Source of the DNA: a virus | IMG/VR virus record: IMGVR_UViG_3300046457_000170 | Span: 1 to 21,586 of that record | Strand: one strand, 5' to 3' | Length of the DNA stretch: 21,586 bases | In this document: piece after piece, positions 1 through 7,394 of the stretch | How the letters are laid out: each line of letters opens with the position of its first letter | How positions within the stretch are numbered: the stretch's first letter is position 1 | The notes under the pieces: generated by a model | The model's database searches: none | Told to the model about the DNA's origin: nothing | Seen by the model: the letters and a program-made list of their open reading frames with translations, nothing else | Position numbers and translations under genes: made by a program

Positions 1-175
1 CGGTTGCCTCCAGCTCTCTTTTGAATTGCTCAACGGTATTGAGGAGCGTGTTCTTCACTTCCTTGAGGTCGATCGAATAGAACCATTCGTCGTCCTCGCC
101 TTCCATTTCACGCATACCGGCAGCACAGCCGGATACGATAAGGATGTCTGTGTCAATCAGCAGTGTACGTTTCAC
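1..175 (-). CDS. Probable T7 gp6-like 5'-3' exonuclease, N-terminal part (3' end outside window)
   Basis: About 58 codons are visible before the gene leaves the window. It starts at a GTG that overlaps the TGA of the preceding 50-aa gene (GTGA). The N-terminus reads KRTLLIDTDILIVSGC followed by an acidic stretch and EWFYSIDLKEVK. A hydrophobic strand ending in an acidic pair (LLIDTD) is how the FEN/5'-3' exonuclease fold of T7 gp6-type proteins begins, where these aspartates bind metal. Position supports this: in T7-like phages gene 6 follows the DNA polymerase gene after a few small ORFs. The role would be to remove RNA primers and degrade host DNA. The catalytic core is not visible, so the call rests on the N-terminal motif and gene order. 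Confidence 0.6.
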   Translation of the reverse strand, partial: MKRTLLIDTDILIVSGCAAGMREMEGEDDEWFYSIDLKEVKNTLLNTVEQFKRELEAT

Positions 176-324
176 CAAGCTGTCCGGGCCACGCGAACGA
201 GTTCGATTGTCAGCTCAGCGGCACCGAGGGCGGCACCCACGACCATTACTCCAGCACAGACTGGGCCGATGACCACAAGCCACACAGCGCGGCGAAGGTA
301 TTTATTTTTGATGCGTTTGATCAT
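172..324 (-). CDS. Small single-pass membrane protein, 50 aa
   Basis: This short ORF starts at ATG with AGGAG nine bases upstream. The N-terminus is strongly basic (MIKRIKNKYLRR), followed by one long hydrophobic segment (about residues 13-38, rich in V, A, G and I) and a short C-terminus. This predicts one transmembrane helix with the basic end in the cytoplasm. Its TGA overlaps the GTG of the exonuclease-like gene, so the two are probably translationally coupled. I do not recognise a family. Tiny membrane proteins of unknown function are common between replication genes in T7-like phages. Confidence 0.6.
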   Translation of the reverse strand: MIKRIKNKYLRRAVWLVVIGPVCAGVMVVGAALGAAELTIELVRVARTAW

Positions 325-381
325 GCGTAGATGCTCCTGATGCCGTAGGTGTTGGTGAGGTTTTCTTCCATCGCCGCTTCG

Positions 382-684
382 TCAGCCTTCGATAACGGTG
401 GAGGCGTGGAGGGTACGAAGGGTACGTATTGCGTCGTCTTGGTGCAGCTTGAACCACTCCGTTTTGCCGACGCGATACGAAGCCAGCAGGCGATGTATAG
501 CTTGCTCACCCAAGCGACGATCAAATGTTTCTTCGATGTGTGCATACGTATATCTCCGGTGCGGGTCAGATGTGTTGTAGACAGACAGCCGCTCTTTAGG
601 GCGACAAGTCTTTCCGATCTTGCAGATGTTCGGGTAGAGTGGGTGGACGAGTACATAAAGATACTCGCCCTTCAGTGACGTCAT
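382..684 (-). CDS. GIY-YIG-type (T5orf172-like) nuclease-domain protein, 100 aa
   Basis: The N-terminal half reads LYVLVHPLYPNICKIGKT, then RPKERLSVYNTSDPHRRYTY. This is the pattern of T5orf172/GIY-YIG-like domains: a YVYV-like first strand, KIGKT as the second motif, then an arginine helix. The later ERLGEQAIHRLL-like helix (written DRRLGEQAIHRLL here) supplies the conserved glutamate position. The protein is about the size of one domain, with no added DNA-binding region. Its ATG shares a base with the DNA polymerase TAA (TAATG), so it is coupled to the polymerase. It could be a homing-type endonuclease or a nuclease acting on host DNA or nucleic-acid intermediates; the sequence does not say which. 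Confidence 0.72.
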   Translation of the reverse strand: MTSLKGEYLYVLVHPLYPNICKIGKTCRPKERLSVYNTSDPHRRYTYAHIEETFDRRLGEQAIHRLLASYRVGKTEWFKLHQDDAIRTLRTLHASTVIEG

Positions 685-2723
685 TAGTGGGTTTCGCCCC
701 AGTTCTTGCCCTTGTCGAAGTTACCCTTCAGAGGGCAGCGGAAGTTCAGAGCTTCACCAGCCAGACGGATTGCCTCGGTGGCCAAGAAGCCCACGCGATC
801 GGCGATGTCGGGGTTGGTGCTGATCTGCCATTCGTCATGGATGTTACCGACGAACTCGTAGTGCTGACCGGGGACGAACCCTTCGGCCTGGAGGAGTGCG
901 TCGAGGATGACGAGACCCTTCTTCATGATGATCGCACCGGCAGACTGCAGGAGCGTGTTGAGTGACGAGTGAGCCGAGCGGACAGGTACGAAGCGACCGT
1001 CGATACCCTTGAGCTTACCGTCGAGAGCGCGGGCCTTGCATGCATCGACCAGCTTCTTGAGTGCCGGGAAGGCCTTCATCAGCTTGACGCGAGCAGCTCG
1101 GCCAGCGCCTGCCACCTTCTGGTCGGAGCCTCGGACACCGAGAACAGACCCGAGGTTCAAGTCGCCGGAACCGTAGAGCATGGCGTAGATCCACGTCTTC
1201 GCGGTGTCACGGTCACAGCCGAGCGCCTTAGCGTTCAGCGTATGCATGTCCGTGCCGTCTTCCTTCTTCCCCTCAAGGATGGTCTTGATGTACGCGCCGT
1301 TGTCCCACGCGGCCATGTAGCCAGCGAGGCAGCGCAGTTCGAGCGCATCGGCGTCACAGCCAACGAGAACCTGACCCTTGTTCGCGGTGAACAGAGCGCG
1401 GCATTCGTGGCCCCAGCGGATCTTGCCTGACGGAACCTGAGCCATGTTCGGCTTCGAGTGCGTCATGCGGGATGTCACGGTGCCCATGGTGTTGACGCGA
1501 CCGTGGATGCGTCCGTCCCTGACAGCCTTGAGCCAAGCTTCCTTGCCCTCGGACAACATGCCGGTGAGCTTGTCGATCTGGAGGTACTCGGTCAGCAAAG
1601 CCGCTGCCGGATACTTCAGGCCGCTCAGGACTTCATCGTCCACCTTCGCCTGACCATCGGGGGTGAACAGCGCAGGCTGCCAGCCGTAGAGGGTCTTCAG
1701 TCGGTTCGCGATGTCCTGACGAGATGAAGGGTTGAACGGCTTCATCTTGATCTTCGTGTAGGGCGCATCCTCGTGATACGTCTCCTGCACTGGACCCACG
1801 TAAGGCGTCAGTTCCTTGCCGGTCTTGTCGGAGAACCTGCGCTTGGTGATGGTGACATCGAGATCGGTACGCTTGACCGTCCGGTCGGCCTTCGGTGTCA
1901 TGACGCCGTCGAAACGGAACCATGGTGCGAAGATGCCAGCCAGCTTGTCCTCGATCTCAGTCTGGGCACCGCGCAGTTTGCCGTACAACTCATAGGCTGC
2001 CTGCTCGTCGAAGGCCCAACCGTGGGCTTCCTGCCTGCTGATGATCCGCTGGACGTCGTGCTCTAGCTGGATGCTCTGGTCGGAAAAGTTCTTCTTCTGC
2101 AACTTCTGCAACAGTGCATAGGTTACCTCAACGTCTTGCTCGCAATAGTCCTGCATCTCTACAGACCACTTGCCCCAGACGTGGAGTGTCATGAGCGAAC
2201 CCTTGAGGCCCAACTCACGAGCCTCGGCTTCCTTCTGTTTGCCGTAGTCACCCTTCCAGAGACCGAGGCGGTATCCCCAGCTTTCGAGGCTGTGGCGTCC
2301 GTTCATCTGGCCCGGTATCCACTTGCCACCGGTCTTTTCGCATTTCTCGGCTTGCCGGAAGTCGGCGTCTCGCATGTCTGGGTAGATCGTGCGTGACATG
2401 ATGACGGTATCGAGAACCAAACCCTCTGGCTTGAACCAAGGGTAAAGCTTCTGGATAGCCGGGATGTCGAAGCCTTGAATGTTGTGACCGGCGATGCGCT
2501 TGGCTCGCATGAGGAGCTTGACGCCCTCGATCACAGGAAGTGCGCCAGGATAATCGTGGTCGGTGAAGTGGACCACCGTGCCGCTGACCATGTCCTTGAT
2601 GACCAGCGAGTGGATCACGGTCATCTCTGGTATCAGGCCATCGCTTTCGATGTCGAATACGACGTCCTCAATTTCGGAGAGGAGTGTACCGTTGATCCGC
2701 CACTGGAAGTCTAAGCCGTCCAT
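684..2723 (-). CDS. T7-type family A DNA polymerase with 3'-5' exonuclease domain
   Basis: This 679-aa protein (T7 gp5 is 704 aa) is the phage replicative polymerase. The exonuclease domain begins with VVFDIESDGL, giving metal ligands D24 and E26; a later YCEQDVEVTYALL segment is the Exo III region. In the polymerase domain motif A is VGCDADALELR, motif B includes KTWIYAMLYGSGD, and motif C is NIHDEWQ with D630 and E631. The protein ends ...NWGETH, like the histidine end of T7 gp5 near the gp4 contact. The start ATG overlaps the TGA of the upstream coiled-coil gene (TGATG). T7 gp5 uses host thioredoxin as processivity factor; whether this one does cannot be told by eye. Confidence 0.97.
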   Translation of the reverse strand: MDGLDFQWRINGTLLSEIEDVVFDIESDGLIPEMTVIHSLVIKDMVSGTVVHFTDHDYPGALPVIEGVKLLMRAKRIAGHNIQGFDIPAIQKLYPWFKPEGLVLDTVIMSRTIYPDMRDADFRQAEKCEKTGGKWIPGQMNGRHSLESWGYRLGLWKGDYGKQKEAEARELGLKGSLMTLHVWGKWSVEMQDYCEQDVEVTYALLQKLQKKNFSDQSIQLEHDVQRIISRQEAHGWAFDEQAAYELYGKLRGAQTEIEDKLAGIFAPWFRFDGVMTPKADRTVKRTDLDVTITKRRFSDKTGKELTPYVGPVQETYHEDAPYTKIKMKPFNPSSRQDIANRLKTLYGWQPALFTPDGQAKVDDEVLSGLKYPAAALLTEYLQIDKLTGMLSEGKEAWLKAVRDGRIHGRVNTMGTVTSRMTHSKPNMAQVPSGKIRWGHECRALFTANKGQVLVGCDADALELRCLAGYMAAWDNGAYIKTILEGKKEDGTDMHTLNAKALGCDRDTAKTWIYAMLYGSGDLNLGSVLGVRGSDQKVAGAGRAARVKLMKAFPALKKLVDACKARALDGKLKGIDGRFVPVRSAHSSLNTLLQSAGAIIMKKGLVILDALLQAEGFVPGQHYEFVGNIHDEWQISTNPDIADRVGFLATEAIRLAGEALNFRCPLKGNFDKGKNWGETH
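2107..2126 (-). promoter_or_regulatory. Weak candidate phage-RNAP promoter inside DNA polymerase gene
   Basis: The minus strand reads GTAACCTATGCACTGTTGCA. The last ten bases are identical to the promoter copy after the RNA polymerase gene, but the upstream half matches poorly (15 of 20 overall). It is inside coding sequence (VTYALLQ), so chance is possible. If active it would boost the exonuclease end of the operon. Confidence 0.25.
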
Positions 2724-2992
2724 CAGGAGAACGCCGCCTTGACCTGACGTTCCATCTCGATCTGGGCCTGCTCGTTTGTCATCTGCTTGTGGAGCAGCCC
2801 GTCGAGCGTGACGACCTCGGCCTTGGCGGCGTCGAGCATCTCATGAACATCGCGGTGCTGTTTGCGAAGCTCTTCGAGGGCCGAAGCTAGACTGTGAGAG
2901 TGGCGCTCCAACTCCTTGTATTTGTTGTAGAGTTGGCGGGAACGCTCCTGCTCGGCGAGGATGATGTCAGCCAGTTTGTCTGCTAGTTTCAA
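2723..2992 (-). CDS. Small coiled-coil protein, about 89 aa
   Basis: The product is almost entirely charged helix with a heptad-like pattern (for example ERSRQLYNKYKELERHSHSLASALEELRK), so a coiled coil is likely. I do not recognise a family. I place the start at the TTG at 2992, which has GGAG at good spacing. An ATG at 3028 in the same frame would add 12 residues but overlaps the upstream gene by 62 bases. The TGA overlaps the ATG of the DNA polymerase gene. The gene lies between primase-helicase and polymerase, where T7 carries small accessory genes. Confidence 0.65.
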   Translation of the reverse strand: MKLADKLADIILAEQERSRQLYNKYKELERHSHSLASALEELRKQHRDVHEMLDAAKAEVVTLDGLLHKQMTNEQAQIEMERQVKAAFS

Positions 2993-3146
2993 GAGGGATG
3001 ATCTCCAATATTGCGTGTGCCAGATCAACTGCCCCAGTCTTCGTCAGGGTGATCGTGGCCGTGCGGAACTTGATGGTGAGGCTGTCCCCCGAGCGCTTGA
3101 TGTGGACGCTCGAGAGAATGTTTTCGTTTGTGTGCTGGTCGATCAT
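2967..3146 (-). CDS. Hypothetical protein, 59 aa
   Basis: The start ATG has AAGG nine bases upstream and overlaps the TGA of the 49-aa gene before it (ATGA). The protein begins MIDQHTNENILSSVHIKRSG and contains an alternating strand-like pattern (DSLTIKFRTATITLTKTGAV), suggesting a small beta fold followed by one helix. I do not recognise the family. Its 3' end overlaps the start of the coiled-coil gene by about 26 bases, which fits the tightly packed operon. Confidence 0.6.
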   Translation of the reverse strand: MIDQHTNENILSSVHIKRSGDSLTIKFRTATITLTKTGAVDLAHAILEIIPLETSRQTG

Positions 3147-3292
3147 TCGTGAGTGCCTTGGGTGGCAGCTCTGGCAAGCATCCGCGCTTCATGCTCGCGC
3201 TTCATCTGCAGGCCTAGACGCACAGCTTCGCGTACTTTGTCTTGGTGGACTTCAGCCGCTTTACGGGCGGCAATCACAGCTTGGTACGCCAT
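3143..3292 (-). CDS. Hypothetical helical protein, 49 aa
   Basis: A short basic, Ala-rich and probably all-helical protein (MAYQAVIAARKAAEVHQDKVREA...). Its ATG overlaps the TGA of the primase-helicase gene (TGATG) and its own TGA overlaps the next ATG (ATGA), so it is coupled on both sides. A GGGGACG stretch upstream may act as ribosome site. No family recognised. Confidence 0.6.
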   Translation of the reverse strand: MAYQAVIAARKAAEVHQDKVREAVRLGLQMKREHEARMLARAATQGTHE

Positions 3293-4992
3293 CAGAACGG
3301 TACGTCCCCGCTCTCGTCTTCGAAGCTGGAGACAGCGCCTCTGTTGCTCTTCTCGCCCTTCTCCGCGAACGGATCAGAGTGGATTTCGCTGAGCCTGCCT
3401 GTCTTGCGATCGTAGGCCAGCCAACCGGCCAGTCCGGTCTCGCCAGTCCATCGGCACTTCAGGACGCGGAGGGTCGTGATCTCCTTGACCAGAAGCGTAA
3501 GTCCCCCAACGGTGACCTCCTCCTCGGACTGCTGATTGCGCTCGATGCCGATGACGGTGTGGGATAGCTGGGCGATCGAATGAGAACCGCGAAGCTGCGC
3601 GAGGGAAACCTCGGCCCCCTGCTCGTGACCTTTGTCACCGCTCGGTCTCTTAAGGTGCGTCACGAGAAAGATCGTGATGTCACATTCGAGAGCCAGGGTG
3701 GCCAGAGCCGTCATGATGAAGTCGATGTTGCGCCGTTCGTCGCCGTCTTCCTGACCACTGACAACGATGCTGAGATGGTCGAGGAAGATGCGCTTACAAC
3801 CGCACCCTTTGGCCAGATACCTGATCTTAGCCAATAGGTTGTCAGAGGATGTTGAACCGAAATGATCGTATAGAAATACACGACCCGAGCCGACCGTCGC
3901 CTCATAGGCTGCCCTCCGTTCCTCTGCAGTAGCGAGATCTTTGTCAAGGTGGATAGGTTTGGACAAACGAATGCCTACGAGGCCCCGCGCTGTCCGCTTG
4001 ATCGGCTCCTCCAACATGAGGATACCGAGGTTGTCTGTGGTCGTCCTGAGAAGGTAGTCCACGGTCTCTCGGATCAGGGCTGACTTGCCCATGCCTGAGC
4101 CAGCGGTGAGCGTCACCACTTCACCAGTTCGGAAGCCCAAGGTCATTTCGTTGATCTTGGTCCACGGGAGGTCGGCCTGCTCCTCCGTGTCGTCCTCTTC
4201 CATGATGTCCCAGAGATCGCTACCGTCCACGATGCCGTCCGGTCGGAGGACCTTGGCACCCCAGAGGCAGTCGATAAGCTCCTTGACCTCACCATGCATG
4301 AGCATTTCGTTGGCGTCCTTGCGAGGAAGGATGGCCGTCTTGCACTTGCCGGGTTCGAACAGTTGGACACATTCGTCAACCGCGTTCCGCCCAGGCTCGT
4401 CCATGTCGAAGCAGAGGATGACCTCGTCGAAGGTGTTGATCCATTCGAGGTTCTTCTTGATCGCGCCCTTGGCACCGTTGGCACCGGTCGGCAGCGACAC
4501 GACAGGCCACTTGTGACCCTGCGCCTTGCTGATGGAGATGGCGTCGATCTCACCTTCCGTGATGATCAGCTTGCGACCACCATCGCGCCACAGATGCATA
4601 CCGTAGAGGCCAGCGTTCTTTGTATCGCCGAGGAACACGAAGTCCTTGCTGGCGGTACGAACCTTCTGAGCGACGATCTGCTGGTTGATGTTGCGGTAGT
4701 TGAAGATGCGAACGGCCTCGCCGCCCATCTCCGATCGAGTGAAGCCCCACTTGGCGGCGCTCTCAAGGTCGATCTTTCGGCTGGACCAGTCGCTGGCCTC
4801 GCCTATTGGTAGGAGGTTCTTGGCCTTGCTCGTAGGTGGAGCTGCCTCGTCATTCTCTTGTATGGTTCCGTCTCCACGTTCTCGATAGCCGCAGCCGAAG
4901 CAGTGGGCATGGCCATCTGAGTATCTGCCAAGGTTGTCTTTGGAACCGCACTTCGGGCACGGCTCCTTTCGGACGAACTCGCTTTCTTGCAA
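3292..4992 (-). CDS. T7 gp4-like primase-helicase
   Basis: At 566 aa it has exactly the length of T7 gp4A. An N-terminal zinc ribbon is formed by C12, C15, C31 and C34. The TOPRIM primase core shows EGEID (146-150) and DMDEPGR (196-202). The DnaB-type helicase half carries Walker A GSGMGKS (298-304), Walker B RIFLDHLS (about 401-408), the VTHLKRP switch (H446) and IERNQQ near R485. The C-terminus is acidic and ends in Phe (EDESGDVPF), as in T7 gp4, where the tail contacts the DNA polymerase. It unwinds DNA and makes RNA primers at the fork. The start is a TTG just after the TAG of the upstream gene with only a weak ribosome site, so it probably depends on coupling. Confidence 0.96.
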   Translation of the reverse strand: MQESEFVRKEPCPKCGSKDNLGRYSDGHAHCFGCGYRERGDGTIQENDEAAPPTSKAKNLLPIGEASDWSSRKIDLESAAKWGFTRSEMGGEAVRIFNYRNINQQIVAQKVRTASKDFVFLGDTKNAGLYGMHLWRDGGRKLIITEGEIDAISISKAQGHKWPVVSLPTGANGAKGAIKKNLEWINTFDEVILCFDMDEPGRNAVDECVQLFEPGKCKTAILPRKDANEMLMHGEVKELIDCLWGAKVLRPDGIVDGSDLWDIMEEDDTEEQADLPWTKINEMTLGFRTGEVVTLTAGSGMGKSALIRETVDYLLRTTTDNLGILMLEEPIKRTARGLVGIRLSKPIHLDKDLATAEERRAAYEATVGSGRVFLYDHFGSTSSDNLLAKIRYLAKGCGCKRIFLDHLSIVVSGQEDGDERRNIDFIMTALATLALECDITIFLVTHLKRPSGDKGHEQGAEVSLAQLRGSHSIAQLSHTVIGIERNQQSEEEVTVGGLTLLVKEITTLRVLKCRWTGETGLAGWLAYDRKTGRLSEIHSDPFAEKGEKSNRGAVSSFEDESGDVPF

Positions 4993-4995
4993 GGA

Positions 4996-5247
4996 CTAGA
5001 CGTCCACCCGCACGATCACGCCCTGATGGGTCCAGTACCAAACCACGGTCCCGTCGAGGGAACCGCGCACAGCACGGAAGGTCAGCTTGTATTGGTGAAG
5101 GTCGTCATACGGCGAGTGGGAAGCGTAGTAGGCAGGTGAATAGTGCAGGCGGCGCACCATGTGATGCTCCTCACCTCGGGCACGGCTGGCAGCCGGAAGC
5201 TCCCTTGCGTGTTCCTTCAGTTCGTCCATGGAAATCGGTCGGCTCAT
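4996..5247 (-). CDS. Hypothetical protein, 83 aa
   Basis: The ATG has AAGGA seven bases upstream. The N-terminus is helical and charged (MSRPISMDELKEHARELPAA); the C-terminal half is aromatic and strand-rich (HQYKLTFRAVRGSLDGTVVWYWTHQGVIVRVDV), suggesting a small beta domain. No family recognised. It sits immediately before primase-helicase and its ATG overlaps the TGA of a 27-codon membrane ORF. Confidence 0.65.
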   Translation of the reverse strand: MSRPISMDELKEHARELPAASRARGEEHHMVRRLHYSPAYYASHSPYDDLHQYKLTFRAVRGSLDGTVVWYWTHQGVIVRVDV

Positions 5248-5327
5248 GCAGGCATCCTTAAAACAGCGAGGGGAAAGATGGTGGCGAACCCGAGGATCAC
5301 CACCCAGATGAAAATCTGCAGAGCCAC
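5244..5327 (-). CDS. Putative tiny membrane peptide, 27 aa
   Basis: A GTG directly follows the TAA of the upstream gene (TAAGTG) and the ORF ends in a TGA that overlaps the next ATG. The peptide is almost wholly hydrophobic (LQIFIWVVILGFATIFPLAVL), one transmembrane helix. There is no clear ribosome site, so translation would rely on reinitiation. The exact fit between two genes supports it, but it may only be a spacer. Confidence 0.4.
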   Translation of the reverse strand: MALQIFIWVVILGFATIFPLAVLRMPA

Positions 5328-5558
5328 TTACGAGAGAAGCGATGCCAGACGAGCGGACACGCGCTGAGCACGATCGGCAGCAGCCAGAGCATCAGCCTCG
5401 GCAGCCTTGGTCTTCTCGATGAGAAGCGCATGCTTGTCGGCTTTGTTGTTCTGGTGGACCACGACAGCGTCGAGGTGACCGAGGGTCTTCTCAAGCGATG
5501 CCAGGGCGACTTCGATGGTCGGACGACGGGCGATGAGGGCGATGAGCTTCTGGATCAT
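5328..5558 (-). CDS. Small helical protein, 76 aa
   Basis: I choose the ATG at 5558 rather than an upstream start because AAAGG lies six bases before it and it overlaps the TGA of endonuclease I (ATGA). The protein begins MIQKLIALIARRPTIEVALASLEK and continues as an Ala-rich charged helix likely to form a coiled coil. In T7 this interval between endonuclease and primase holds the gp3.5 lysozyme/amidase. This protein shows no amidase motifs, so gp3.5 is absent here. Function unknown. Confidence 0.65.
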   Translation of the reverse strand: MIQKLIALIARRPTIEVALASLEKTLGHLDAVVVHQNNKADKHALLIEKTKAAEADALAAADRAQRVSARLASLLS

Positions 5559-5977
5559 TGGATACCTTTCGGGGGCTCGTGGAGCCATGATGTTGGGATT
5601 GACTTGTCTGCGTAAATAAAGCCGTTCGACTGACACCAGATGGCGTAAGTCGTCTTGGACTGTTTACTGATCTTTGTGCGGGAGTTGCTGAACACAAACC
5701 GAATGTCGTACTCGGGATGCTGTTGTTTGATCAGGATATGCTTCTGACGGTCATCACATTCGAAGCGACCCTTGGTCTCTACTATGATGCCGTTAGACAG
5801 GAGTAGAAAATCGGGCGTATACCGAGCCTTGCGGGAAGGCTTGACGTACTCGATCTTCATCTTTTCGTATTCGAACGCATGACCACCAGCGGTCAGCTCA
5901 GAGGCCACTTTGTCTTCCAACCCCGACCGGAAGCCCTTGAGCTTCGCGGCCAGAGCCGGAGATATTTTGCGTGCCAA
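5555..5977 (-). CDS. T7 endonuclease I (gp3-like Holliday-junction resolvase)
   Basis: This 140-aa protein (T7 gp3 is 149 aa) matches the family along its length: FRSGLEDKVASEL, FEYEKMKIEY, YTPDFLL, IIVETKG, DDRQKHILIKQQHPEYDIRFV and a closing ADKSIPTSWL. The PD-(D/E)XK active site is present: E21, D56, E67 and K69, corresponding to E20, D55, E65 and K67 of T7. It cleaves branched DNA, resolves replication intermediates before packaging and helps degrade host DNA. The TTG start follows the TAA of the SSB gene by two bases, with no clear ribosome site, so coupling to SSB is likely. Confidence 0.96.
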   Translation of the reverse strand: MARKISPALAAKLKGFRSGLEDKVASELTAGGHAFEYEKMKIEYVKPSRKARYTPDFLLLSNGIIVETKGRFECDDRQKHILIKQQHPEYDIRFVFSNSRTKISKQSKTTYAIWCQSNGFIYADKSIPTSWLHEPPKGIQ

Positions 5978-5979
5978 GA

Positions 5980-6696
5980 TTAGAAGTCGTCCGAGCCAGC
6001 CGGTGCCTTGGCATCCGTGCCTTCGCTGCCCGTGTCGTCCGAGGTCTCTTCTTCGGAGAACCCGTCGTTGGCCTCGTAGCCTTCCTCTTCGTCGAAGCCC
6101 ATGTCCTTGGCCGAGCGGCCACCGGCAGACACAAGCTCGATGACCTGAACGCCTTCAAGCTGGAGCGAGACACCGAAGGTACCCTGCCCTGCTACGAAGT
6201 ACGGCAGAGCGCCACCGGACACGCGGACCACAGAGCCACCCCAGATGGCCGTGCCCTTCTTCAGTTTCTGAAGCTTGGCGTCGATCAGCGTCGGGTAACG
6301 CTTCCAGTCCTTGCCCTTGGCCGTGGTGCCCGAGTGCTTCATCTTGAACTTCAGGATGATCTCGCCGGTTTCCTGCTCGTCCTCGTCGTAGACCTGCGTG
6401 AAGTATTCCTGACGCTTCGGCTCACCGAGCTTCTTGCGGGTTGCAACCGGGAGGGCTGCGAACTTCTCAGCGGCTTCAGCCTCGGCGACTTCCATCACCT
6501 TCTCGATCTTGGCGAGCAGTGCCTGGACAGCCGGATCACTCTGGACCAGACGAACCTGAACCGAGAACGCACCGCCTTCGATCGGGTACTGGTCGGAACC
6601 GTAGTCAGGGTTTGCAGGGTCGAGCTTCGGGAAGACTGCCGGTGCCCGTGGCGTGGTGATCTTTACGGCTTCAGTGCGCTTCTTGTTGTCGGCCAT
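5980..6696 (-). CDS. Single-stranded DNA-binding protein, T7 gp2.5-like
   Basis: This 238-aa protein (T7 gp2.5 is 232 aa) has a basic and hydrophobic N-terminal half that would form the OB fold, and a long acidic tail from about residue 200 ending in Phe (GSDDF). An acidic tail with terminal Phe is the hallmark of gp2.5; it contacts the DNA polymerase and primase-helicase and competes with ssDNA for the binding groove. Position just before endonuclease I also matches T7. The ATG has AAAGGA at good spacing. A phage-type promoter lies about 22-42 bases upstream, so it is probably the first gene of a strongly transcribed replication unit. Confidence 0.93.
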   Translation of the reverse strand: MADNKKRTEAVKITTPRAPAVFPKLDPANPDYGSDQYPIEGGAFSVQVRLVQSDPAVQALLAKIEKVMEVAEAEAAEKFAALPVATRKKLGEPKRQEYFTQVYDEDEQETGEIILKFKMKHSGTTAKGKDWKRYPTLIDAKLQKLKKGTAIWGGSVVRVSGGALPYFVAGQGTFGVSLQLEGVQVIELVSAGGRSAKDMGFDEEEGYEANDGFSEEETSDDTGSEGTDAKAPAGSDDF

Positions 6697-6718
6697 TTGT
6701 ATTCCTTTGTGTGATTGT

Positions 6719-6738
6719 TGCGATAGTGAAGAGGATTA
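6719..6738 (-). promoter_or_regulatory. Phage RNA polymerase promoter before the SSB gene
   Basis: The minus strand reads TAATCCTCTTCACTATCGCA. It shares TAAT and CACTAT with the T7 promoter at the same spacing, with the expected start at the G after CACTATC. It recurs with variation elsewhere in the window. It lies between the 44-aa gene and SSB, where T7 has its gene 2.5 promoter. The TAA stop of the upstream gene is the first three bases of the motif. Confidence 0.82.
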
Positions 6739-6870
6739 GGCGCGATACTTCGCTTCGAGGGCGGGCATATTGTGGCCCTCGTTGTGAAGCTGGATGAAGA
6801 GGTCTACCGGAATGGGCAGCCCTCGTTTCCACAGGATGATGGCTCGTACCATCGGAGGTGTAAGGTTCAC
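6736..6870 (-). CDS. Hypothetical protein, 44 aa
   Basis: The GTG start overlaps the TGA of the upstream 175-aa gene (GTGA). The sequence MVRAIILWKRGLPIPVDLFIQLHNEGHN looks like a small helical, possibly DNA-binding unit, but I do not recognise it. The ORF ends in a TAA that forms the start of the promoter before SSB. Size and position resemble T7 gp2 (host polymerase inhibitor), but I see no sequence likeness. Confidence 0.6.
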   Translation of the reverse strand: MNLTPPMVRAIILWKRGLPIPVDLFIQLHNEGHNMPALEAKYRA

Positions 6871-7394
6871 GCTGGTACACCCAAGGTGAGCTTGAAGCCT
6901 TCGGTGGTCTTGTCGATACCGACGACCTGCAGAGTACCCAGGTAGACCTTGGACTGCAGCATCTTGGCGATCGCACCGTAGACGTCGGCCTCGGAGACCT
7001 CGGTGAACAGGAGCGGCGTCCTGAACTTCGGTTCCTTCATGGCGGCAGCACGGGCGACACCCTTGGCCTTGTGGGCAGCTTCAGCGGCCTTGCGTTCTTC
7101 ACGCTGCTTGTCGATCAGCGACGGTGCCAACTTCGGGGACCTGAGGCCATAAGGCTGGACCATACGGATGCTTTCGGCACTGACGTGCAGCACGAAGCGG
7201 CTTGCGAAGCAGTTCACATTTCGACCGTTGTCTCCGGTGACGTCCACGAGGGGACCACCGACGATGTTATTATCCACCCGCACGACCGTATAGAGCCCGC
7301 CTCTGGTCAATCGACCGTAATAGGCGCTGCCGGGGGAGATGCTGGAGATGCACTTAACGATGTCACCGGCTTTGATCTGGGTCTTGTCTGTCAA
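6867..7394 (-). CDS. Hypothetical protein with small N-terminal beta domain, 175 aa
   Basis: The TTG start has AAGGAG seven bases upstream and overlaps the TGA of the preceding gene (TTGA). The N-terminal part (residues about 8-70: GDIVKCIS...GGLYTVVRVD...VNCFASRF) has the strand pattern of a small SH3/KOW-like barrel and resembles the N-terminus of the 162-aa protein at 11320-11808. A charged Ala/Lys-rich helix follows (about 95-120), then a C-terminal domain (FRTPLLFTEVSEADVYGAIAK...). Function unknown. It lies upstream of the SSB promoter, in the early-to-middle block after RNA polymerase. Confidence 0.75.
   Translation of the reverse strand: MTDKTQIKAGDIVKCISSISPGSAYYGRLTRGGLYTVVRVDNNIVGGPLVDVTGDNGRNVNCFASRFVLHVSAESIRMVQPYGLRSPKLAPSLIDKQREERKAAEAAHKAKGVARAAAMKEPKFRTPLLFTEVSEADVYGAIAKMLQSKVYLGTLQVVGIDKTTEGFKLTLGVPA

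Noticed and set aside
321-371. 16-codon ORF between the GIY-YIG gene and the 50-aa gene
   Set aside because: It overlaps the next ATG, but it is too short, with no clear ribosome site, to support as a gene.
5971-6714. 247-codon plus-strand open frame
   Set aside because: Exact antisense of the SSB gene, without ribosome site or family likeness.
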